From Parachlorella kessleri (Eukaryota > Chlorophyta > Trebouxiophyceae > Chlorellales > Chlorellaceae): DNA of 20,033 nucleotides. The translations under genes were made by a program, and so were the position numbers. Positions within the stretch are counted from its first letter, which is position 1; every line of letters begins with the position of its first letter. Below, piece after piece: positions 8,821 to 17,500 of this stretch. The stretch lies in NCBI GenBank assembly GCA_001598975.1, contig BBXU01003016.1:1-20033 (forward strand), in the 5' to 3' direction. A model generated the notes under the pieces. That model was not told where the DNA came from and made no database searches. It saw nothing but the letters and a program-made list of their open reading frames with translations.

Positions 8821-11800
8821 CGTGGGGTGCGCTACAAAAGCATGCATGCTCTCCTCAACAACCTCTCTACCCTTTTGCAGCTGGCCACGCAGGATGCCGT
8901 CCGCACCTGCACTGGTTCCGCACGCCACTAGCTGCTTCTGTTGGGCTCTGCTTCTTGTGGGGATGAGCCGTCCTGCTGTGTGCGTGACCCATAGTAGGCC
9001 CTCAGAGCGATGTCAGTTCTAGCTCCACCCTCCCCTGTTGCATCAGCCACTATCACTGCTTCTTGCCCAGGAACAGCACCCGGCAGTCGGATGGCCTTCT
9101 TCTCGGCGGCGAAGCTGGCAACCCTGGCTGCAGCTGCTGGCGCGACACAACCCTTCTTACTGAACTTTCTGTGGAGGTACCCTATGCTGCGCATGCCTGG
9201 TAACCTTTTCAGCCGGCCCACTCCTGAGTGGAAGGCTGGTTTACTAGCAATGTGGCGCCCTCCCACTTGATTTACCACCTACGGCCAGCATCGGAGGCCA
9301 TTTCTCAGCGCCGCCTGCTGTCAATCCTTCAGGAGAAAGCAGCCAAGTCTGCTTGCCATGCCCATGCAGCAAAGCTCATTTGATGTGCCTGCACGGCAAC
9401 CGCGCTGAGGTGAGAAAATGATCAAGCTTCAGCAGCATACTAGAACATACCATCATGACCACAGCGATGCCCACGCTGCCAGCCAGCAAGATCCACAGCC
9501 CTGACACCTGCAATCACAAAACAGACTGGGCACACGGCATACCTCTATATTTTGCCTTGCAGTGCAGTACAAACGAACACTGCGTCCTTGCCTTACCAGC
9601 GACTGAGTGTCTCAGAACTGGCCTGAGCAAGGGTGGTACCAAGGTAAGCCTCGTGCTAAACGCTTCAGCAGAATCACACAGGTTTGTGCATCGGCATTGC
9701 CCATGCGGGGCTGCAGTGTACCGACCTGGCTGAAGGTGACTTGGCCAGTTTCTGAGATGGCGGCTGTTTTGCATGTCGCTGGGGGTGGGCTTACGTATTG
9801 CTGCACCAACGCCTCAGTCGTGCCTGGAAATGGTGCAGGACAGGTCGATATCATGCCAACTACCAACAGTGGTATGCAGGTAGAGACCGGGGAGGTAGAT
9901 CGTCGTTTTGAAGCTGCAAGACCACATTGATGCTCCAGATGACATGGGCTCTGACTTTACTTTGGGGCGCTGTGCATCATCTAATAGGACTGCGTGATGA
10001 CCCATTCTGTGTAAACTTTGCAGGTTGGGGGAGTGGGACTGCCAGCCATCTCTTACCTTGCTGCTTCAGCGGAACAAGCGCTCGATTGTATGCCTCAATG
10101 AGTGCACGGTCCGTGCCAGCAGCGAAGGCTACACCTTGGTCATACTGCAAGGCAGCATATGCTGGCTTAGCTCTGCTGTAGCTCAATTCGCTGCTGTAGC
10201 ATTGCGAATGGCGCTACAAATGGCACTACTGTAGATGTCGATACTCGGCAGAGTCTACTTGCACAGCAGGACGCACGGCTCACCAAAGGAGTGATCACAT
10301 CAAGCGGGGCTGCACCAGAGCCAGGGGCAATCCGGGCAGTATCAAGCAGACGGTGCAGTGTTGTGACTCGTCTATGTCATATCCTGCTGACACCAGGAGA
10401 ACTTGCCTCGTCCCACACGGCACCAACTGTCATTACGTCACAGGTCCTTGCCGCTGAGTAATCAAGAAGGTATGAGTCAAGCACCAGCGCCTTGATTGCT
10501 CCGCTCTGCGGCCAAGTGAAGGTGCATAAAAACATCACTGCAACAGCTCGTTTACAGTTGGGAGTGAAGACACACCACAACTTGTGGCCCCTGACCGAGT
10601 AAAGCAGCGCCAAGCGAGCCCAAGCAGCTGTTCAGTGGCGTTACACTCACCCTCAGAGCATCAAACATGGCAAACTCATCTTCCACCTGCAAAGAAGGAG
10701 GCGAGTTGCAAAGTTGCTGTAACCCGGCAAGTTGCTGTAACCCGACTAGCCACAAAGCAAAGCCTCAAGCGCCGGTCTACCACCCAGCATGCAGGCAGAT
10801 TATTCCACTTCCATGCCCCCTTTCAGGGTAGCATAAGCTTACTGAATTCCAAGGGAAGCCCACAGCCGGGATGCCTCTGTCCTCCAGATCGGAAAGATAG
10901 TCCTTCAGAGGTTGAAACACAGCCAGTGCCAGTTACAAGGACACTCTATAACCTGTTGCCCAGTGATTTGTCGGGGGGGTCGTGCCACTAAACACCCACT
11001 GTTTAATTCCTCCACAAGCAGCCTCCATCCCCACATTGTTACTCAAGACACTTGCCTGCCAGGTCCCAACTGCCAGCCCTGGCAGATCAGAGACGCTTTT
11101 TATATTCTGCTGGAAGTGCCGTGCGGTCATGTTGGCAGCTGGGCAGATTGGCCAGGAGTTGCAGTTAGCATGCAATTGCTTGCTTGTTGCTAGCCGTGAG
11201 CCACACCAAACAGTGTTTTCTCTTTAGGTGGCTGGGTTGACACCAGGACAGTCTAGTAAGTGTGGGTCCGACACGCACCCAAACCCCACCTGTATTGGCT
11301 GTGTACACTGTCACCAGCACCGTCACAAGGAACGCATATACAATAATCACCAGGGAAGCATTTGAACTCTTGCTTATCATTGCCGCTGTCTGCAGGCAAG
11401 GAAGGATCACCCATCATAAGTGATGATACCGAAACTGGCCATGCACCCAACTGAAGGGTGGCGAGGCAAGCCTGCCGGAGCATGCAGCTGTCGGGCGGCA
11501 TGACGCGTATTCAACTTGGTTGCTTTATGCATGAGTCAAGCAGGCCCCCCAGGATGGTTATGACATGTGATGTTGTTAGTAACGTATTGACCTTGAAGGG
11601 AGTCCAATGTGGGCAACAGGATGGGGTCGCTCACCCCTAACGGGCGCCCAAGTGAGGTCCACAGGTGATGACGCAGTGTGGGGAGGGCTTCCTTAGCGGT
11701 AGTGGGGTGGTTGGTGCCCATTAGCCTGCAGCGCTCCAAGGCCCATACCACCAACCCCACGCCCAAGGCAGTAAGGACGATGGCCAGCCACAGCTGCCAT

Positions 11801-12774
11801 GAGAAGGCATCCTACAAATGACAGGGTAATGGTGGCGGCAGGTGAGTCTTTTGCTTGTTGGACGAACCGTAACGCGATGCACGCCTGGCAGCATGTTGTT
11901 TGATGTGGGGTCATTGACCGGTGCAAGAGCACCGCACATGTACGCCCATGCGTTTTTAGTTCAAACGTACCAGGAAAGCCCATGCACCCGAGCCTGCTTG
12001 CTGGACAACTATCATGATCTTGTAGCCGCCCCTACAGTTGATTCCCAAAGGGTTCGAGGTTGATGGCCCCGCTGCTGGAGAACAGTGCTCATGCGAAGAC
12101 GTGCAGCGCCCAGTTGTTCAATAGCCGGCAAGGCAAGGTAACCGCCTTGCAAGTGCTGCTGGACGTGCTTTTTACCTGAGGGTTGGCAGGCTAAATCGTA
12201 ACCCCCGGTCTATGTTCTCAATGTTTAGGCCGATCCCTGCCATGCCTATGTCACAAATGCCGTCAGCAGCTGCCAGGTGATCTTTCACCTCATTGTAAGG
12301 GAGGCACGACCAGTTGAGCTGGGCGTTGCTCCAGCCCATCAACTGCTGGGCGCGCCGGAACAACTGTATCTCATACCCATTGTATTGCATTGGTTCACGG
12401 TCCAGGCAAAATACAACTGCGAAAGGGGGTTTGCTGGACCCTGAGTATGGGTGCGGCACTAGATGTGCGGTGTGCCAGAACGCTGTTATATTTATTAATA
12501 AATCGCAACACACGGCAGTCTTGTGTCACACACCTGGCGTGGACTCTGCAGCACATACTTGAACAACACGGCTGCCGAAGTAAGGGTCTGGGGTGGACTG
12601 GGTGGTAAGCTGTAGCATGTTGGCTTGCGGTGATAGCTGAGACGTGGTGGGGTTGTACACGTGCTTATGGTCGGCTGCTCGGCTGAACAGGAGCGGTTGC
12701 GCTGCGCAGGAGGCTGGCATAATGCTGGCCAGGACAAGCGCCCAGAATACGGCGGCCCTGTCACGGGTGACCAT
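8821..12774 (-). CDS. Ionotropic glutamate-receptor-like channel
   Basis: Phase-consistent exons: 12774-12534, 12440-12176, 12031-11971, 11811-11635, 11389-11290, 11138-11056, 10902-10843, 10686-10651, 10505-10424, 10161-10057, 9823-9726, 9507-9451, then tail exons 9317-9283, 9186-9029 and 8906-8821. This gives 548 residues; the final stop is not placed. Order: signal peptide (AAVFWALVLASIM, residues about 7-30); S1 lobe with YNGYEIQLFRRA and GICDIGMAGIGL...DRGLRFSLPTL; GGYKIMIVV...GAWAFL; M1 FSWQLWLAIVLTALGVGLVVW; loop HHLWTSLGRPLG; M3 LVIIVYAFLVTVLVTVYTAN; S2 lobe with IKSVSDLPGLAVGTW, DYLSDLEDRGIPAVGFPW, ALVLDSYLLDYSAA and YDQGVAFAAG; M4 SGLWILLAGSVGIAVVM; basic tail. There is no N-terminal LIVBP-like domain. 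It should be a plasma-membrane ligand-gated cation channel; the ligand is unknown. About ten residues between the pore loop and M3 may be missing from my model. Confidence 0.82.
11055..11056 (-). other. GC-AG intron donor in the channel gene
   Basis: After VGTWQ the exon ends CAG and the intron begins GCAAGT, the usual consensus of GC-AG introns. Using it joins VGTW in phase to DYLSDLEDRGIP (exon 10902-10843), which fits the second ligand-binding lobe. Reading through gives SVLSNNVGME, which does not fit. Confidence 0.55.
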
Positions 12775-12830
12775 GGACGCCTCCACCTTCCTTTTAACGT
12801 GACTATGTGCGGTAGAAGCAGAGTTGATTC

Positions 12831-12838
12831 TATATAAT
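12831..12838 (-). promoter_or_regulatory. TATA-like box of the channel gene
   Basis: The minus strand reads TTATATAG about 57-64 nt before the ATG at 12774. The spacing would leave a leader of roughly 25-35 nt. The next in-frame Met is after the hydrophobic core of the signal peptide, which favours 12774 as the start. Confidence 0.4.
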
Positions 12839-13102
12839 ACTTCTGTGATGGGATCACTTTACAACATTTCGCACAGCCTTGTAATTGATACAACAGTCCG
12901 AGTGGCACGGTGGTGCAGCCTAGTCCTGGGCTTCGATCGTTCGAACCCGTGAAACAAGTTATAATGATATAAGATGACGCCGCATGAGTAACAGGGCGCG
13001 CGCGGGCGGTTACCCCTCAAACTTCGCTCTTTTCAGGGCTTACCACTGCACATGCCCTCGCACATGCCAATATACAAAGTAACAAGTAACTAAGTGATTA
13101 GT

Positions 13103-13165
13103 ATGGGTGGCAGGTAGTGCGAGCGGGGAGTAACCTGGGCTGGACTGGACTGACAGGGCTGGATG
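13103..13165 (+). repeat. Dispersed repeat, copy C
   Basis: Starts ATGGGTGGCAGGTAGTGCGA, then GGGGAGTAACCTGGGC, then TGGACTGGACTGACAGG. This is the best match to copy A at 5827-5880 (opposite strand). TCTTGCCTGAG follows about 15 nt later, and the same word recurs after copy D. Confidence 0.65.
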
Positions 13166-13281
13166 CAGAATGAAGCTGAGTCTTGCCTGAGTTCTCTCCT
13201 CAAGATAAGCTAAGACCACTGGAAGAGGATTGTTGTGTGATTAGCACGAATAGTCGGACTGAAGTGCCCCATTTAAATGAA

Positions 13282-13335
13282 GGGTGGCAGGTAATGCGAT
13301 CAGAGGGGAGGTACGGGATACTGGGCTGACAGGGG
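13282..13335 (+). repeat. Dispersed repeat, copy D
   Basis: GGGTGGCAGGTAATGCGATC, then AGAGGGGAGGTACGGGATAC, then TGGGCTGACAGGGG. It is followed by TGTCTTGCCTGAGATCT. It is a clear tandem relative of copy E, 110 nt downstream. Confidence 0.7.
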
Positions 13336-13391
13336 TCTATGCATGTGTCTTGCCTGAGATCTGAGCCAGTAGGTCTCTTCTGCAATATATA

Positions 13392-13446
13392 GGGTGGCAG
13401 GCAATGCGATCAGAGAGGAGGTACGGGTATACTGGGCTGAGAGGGT
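13392..13446 (+). repeat. Dispersed repeat, copy E
   Basis: GGGTGGCAGGCAATGCGATC, then AGAGAGGAGGTACGGGTATA, then CTGGGCTGAGAGGG. It differs from copy D at only a few positions, so the D-E duplication is recent relative to A-C. Confidence 0.7.
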
Positions 13447-13560
13447 TTTATGTGAAGTTCAATGTTCACAGTGGTGAGCAGCGGGCCAGCAGCGGGCGCA
13501 AGGCTGTCTGATTGATCGAGGGGAACCCACTTTCTGGCCCTAGCAGGCTAAGCAGGACAC

Positions 13561-14520
13561 TTTACGGTTATGGGGCACATTCTTGGACTACGAGTCCATT
13601 CACCAGTGTGCTACCAAGACAATAAGGGGCACATTATCAACCCAATCCACAAGGACGCAGGTTGCGACATGCAACCTTGCTTAAACACATCAGACATCTC
13701 GACCTTATGTCAACAGAGAGGGTCAACCTATTACTGCAACCACCAGATCGTCAGAGTGTCAGTCCCGATGTCCCCTGAAATGCAAGAATAATCATATGGC
13801 AAAGAGGGGTGAAAAGAAATGAAGCAAAGAATGGCAGCCTTTACTGAGCACATAGTCCATGCGTCCGCGTGTCGGCAGAAAAAGCTGGAAGTGAGCTCAG
13901 GACTGTAGCTAGAACATCAACACATAGCTTATACATAAAGAGGGCAGATAGGATTGCTACCACCGAAGTCATCCAATACTGATACCGCTGAATACAACCC
14001 ACACACCGCCATCCCCAGTCCTTAACGTTTCGCAGAGAGTACAAGTGATTATTCAGGCGACGCCTACTCCCTGCTCAGCTCTTCACGCGTGCCCAAGCCC
14101 TGCACAATACAAACAGTTTCCTGTTGACGCGGTACACCACATTGCCACGATATGTCCAGCCATAAAAGAGGTTGGTTGTAGCCTCCTGACCAGGCAGCGC
14201 GTTCCATGCCACCACACAGTTGGCATGTACAGGCAGCACACCAACAAATGGCTTGCAACACCACCTAGGATAAGTGAGAGCAATGCAGTGGCTTCCATGC
14301 ATGAGACGGTCGGGTGCAGAAATCGTCCCCCATTTCCTACTGGCAACACATGATCAGGGACCCTTTGGCAAGGGCCGCACCCTCTTAGTTGAGGGTCGCC
14401 TCCACCGCCCATCGCAACATCCATGTCACCAGCATTGCTAAGGCCTGGACCGCGTAGGACACAACCTCTTGGGATTCAAGCTTGCACAGATCGATGCCAA
14501 GTGTGCAGCATGCTACCTGC
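13561..14520 (-). other. Unresolved stretch with hydrophobic exon-like frames
   Basis: Three minus-strand frames look partly protein-like: VVSYAVQALAMLVTWMLRWA (about 14463-14404, then stop), a frame after a strong acceptor CTCACTTATCCTAG opening at 14267 with a stop near 14064, and YWMTSVVAILSALFMYKL (about 13980-13927). None joins in phase to the ankyrin gene donor at 14524 in an obvious way. They may be C-terminal exons of that gene, a small membrane protein gene, or chance. Confidence 0.3.
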
Positions 14521-17500
14521 TCACCTGCCAAGCCAGCCACGCCGCTTGCCGGCCGCCTCCCCAGCGACTCCATTTGCTGGTGGATAGAGAGGATCCTGGT
14601 AAGCGGGAAGATCTAGGTTTGAGATGTACTCGCTGATTGGCTGCTGCTCGGGTGACCAACGCTGCTGCTGCTCCTCCTCCTGCTTGCCCCCGAGTGAAAA
14701 GCGCCAACGCCGCTGCTGCTGGTATGGTCCCCCTACTGACCAACGCCGGTGCTGCTGCTGCTGCTGCTGTACAAGACGTTGATGCAGAACCTGCTGCTGC
14801 TCCTGCGGCTGCTGTTGCGGCGTCTGCCCTGGCGACAGCGGCCTGCCAAGCCAGTTACGCTGGTTGCAGGCTGCCTTCTCCATGATTCCGACTGCCGGTG
14901 CATGGGGAGGATCCTGGTAAGCGGGAAGGTCTAGATTTGAGATGTAATCGCTGGCTTCTACCCTTGGCTGCTGCTCGAGCGACATATGCCGCTGCTGCTG
15001 CTGCTGCTGCTGCGGGTCCTGCTGCTGCTGCTGCTGCTGCTGCTTGCCCCCAAGTGACCAGCGCCAACGCCGCAGCTGCTGGGGTCGTCCCCCGATTGAC
15101 CAACGCCGGCGTCGCTGCTGCTGCTGCTGCTCTGGCACCTGCGACGGTGACTTCCGCAGCTGTGACTGGTCAGCAGCGCCGCGGTTGAAGCTGCCTTCAT
15201 ACGCCGAATCATGCGGCCCGCTGTCTCGCTCTCCTGCTTCATCGATCCTTAACAGGAGACCATTACCCCCCACACCTGGAGTGGGCTTGTAGAAACTGCT
15301 GCTGCGAAAATCCGCTGCACTGTGACCAGCTTGGCCACTGCCAGGCTCTAGTGCTAAGCTATAACGCCCAGCCTGCTGGCTGCTGGCCGGGGCGCTGACC
15401 AGAGGCTGCGCCATCCGCGGCACGTCCAGAGACACTGACCGCAAGCTCGCTTGCGCTCCACCATCAATAGTGCGTCGGCGGGGTGTTGCCTGGCTGACAA
15501 AAAAGTCACTACCAACCCAAACGGGCTTGGGAGCTGCCCATCCGACAGGTGCAGCCTCCTGCTGCTCCTCTGCTCTCTGCGGTGCCGAATGCAGCCGCTG
15601 CAGATGCTGCTCAAGTGATAGCCGGCGCGGCCGATGCGACAGCACCGACAGCTGAAGAGGTGGGTGGTCCACCTGCTGTGCCTGCCGTGCCTGGTGCAGC
15701 TCCACTGATTGACCCTGGACCTGCTGGCTCACCGCGCCCTGATGCTGAGACTGTTGTACCACCGCTTGGTGCTGCCGCTGTGGCAGATACTTCCCACGTT
15801 CCTGCGACATCCGTCTGCGCTCCATGCCGTCTATGCTTGCCCTGACAGCCGCACGCTGTGTGGACTCTAATCGCTGGTCGGGCGTGCTCACGTGGGGCAG
15901 CATCACCATGGATGAGGACAGGTCTGGGTATTGCCCTGCCACGGCCACAGGCAATCGTGGTTGGTAAACCGCAGGACCAAGCCCTACAGCGCTGTCTGCC
16001 ACTTCCAGCCCTGACGCCGTGTAAGCTTCGCTTGACTGGCGTGAGACGTCATTATGTAGAGATGCGCTGTTGCCGGCCTGGGTTGCATCTGCGCCACCTG
16101 CAATGTCAATATCAAGCAAAGCGGGTGAATTTTATGCCGTAAGCATATAACTACACGGTTGTGAATCCTTGGTGTGCAACATCTTTTCAATGATAGCTAT
16201 CTAACCCTCTGCTTCTAGCATGATACCCCTGCGCACCGACCAGCGGAAAGATTGATATATACCTCAACTTACGTGCCAGACCATGCACATAGGTGTGGCT
16301 CCCCACTGCTTAATGGCAGGCATGGATATGTACATAAGTCGCATAAAACACCTCCTTGCAGACCCACCTGCCACAACCAGCCTGTTGGCGAATGCCCGCT
16401 GTCGGCTGCCGGGAGATAATCTGCTGCCTTGGTCATAGCTATGGTCATAGCTAGGTGCTGCGGAGGGCAGCAGTATATCGCTGCTGCTGCTGCCTGGGTC
16501 AAACATAGGGGCTACAGGTGGAGGGAATCCATTGCCGGTGCTCCCAGGGGTGCTCAGCGCTGCAGGCGCATCTCCAAAAACAGCTGCAACGCAAGAAGCA
16601 ACACAGGGTCAACCCTGGCCAACCTTGTCCAGCTGCTGCAATGCAAGGGACCAGGAGCACGAGACGCACACAGCACAGCAGGCACAGCACGCTGCACTCT
16701 GTCCGACCAAGATTCACCCTTGTGCCCCTTGCAGCACACGTGGCCAGGCATGTAGCACGGATTGCAACCCTTATGTGGCGGTGTAAACCCCCACCCTGGT
16801 GAGGGAATACCCATGACTACTGCTGTCTTACCAGGCCCTGCCTCCTCTTCAAAATCGTACTGCGCATGGAAGAGCTTGCTAGCTGAGGCAAGTAGCCCAA
16901 GAGCAGCAGCCTTCTGACTGACTGCCCGCCTCAGCTCATCCTGCAGTGGAGGGAGCAAGAGCAGACACACTCCTCTTGATACGCACTTCACAGCAGCCGC
17001 CCTCCCTACCATACATGTTGACATTGTGTAGCTATACCACTCAAATATCCGACACAACCAGTGGCTCCAGCTCAACACAACCCACAGCAACACATTTCCA
17101 CCAATTAAAGCAACTCTCCGCCTTTCTAGATAAAACGCTCCGTTACACAACAGCTCAGCACCCTGTGTTGAGCCTGCTAGAAGACCACACTATCCCAGTT
17201 GGGTATTGGCCTGGCAGCAGCTGACATTGCACGCCTGCATGGTGCCTTAACACACCGAAAGCTGCTGGCACCAAAACAACCCCACCGCATCATTCCAGTC
17301 CATCATCTCTCTTATCCATCGCACCTCAAGCCACCCCAAGCTGCACTCCTGGGCAGCGCTCTCACACATGCCCAGCCGCTGGGTTTCCGACCAGAAGGCA
17401 ACGCCAACCCTCACGCCCGGCAACCACTTTTTAGCCACCACCCTACTTTGAGGTCCCCCACCTCGCAGCAGCCTAGGTTGCCGGCCTGTATAGCGCTCTC

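Larger units (their letters stand above)
12859..13560. other. Repeat-bearing intergenic region
   Basis: No exon is supported here. It contains a minus-strand TGTAA (TTACA at 12859-12863), a pair of sequences resembling RNA polymerase III A and B boxes at 12903-12913 and 12938-12948, a GC-rich run near 12997, and three plus-strand copies of the GGGTGGCAGG repeat. It is either the far 3' UTR of the ankyrin gene or true intergenic DNA. Confidence 0.5.

Noticed and set aside
12895..12965. A functional tRNA gene
   Set aside because: A- and B-box-like words are present, but the spacing is too short and neither an acceptor stem nor a proper T stem can be formed.
14637..15188. Alanine- and leucine-rich plus-strand frames opposite the ankyrin/polyQ gene
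   Set aside because: They are antisense readings of CAG repeats and have no independent support.
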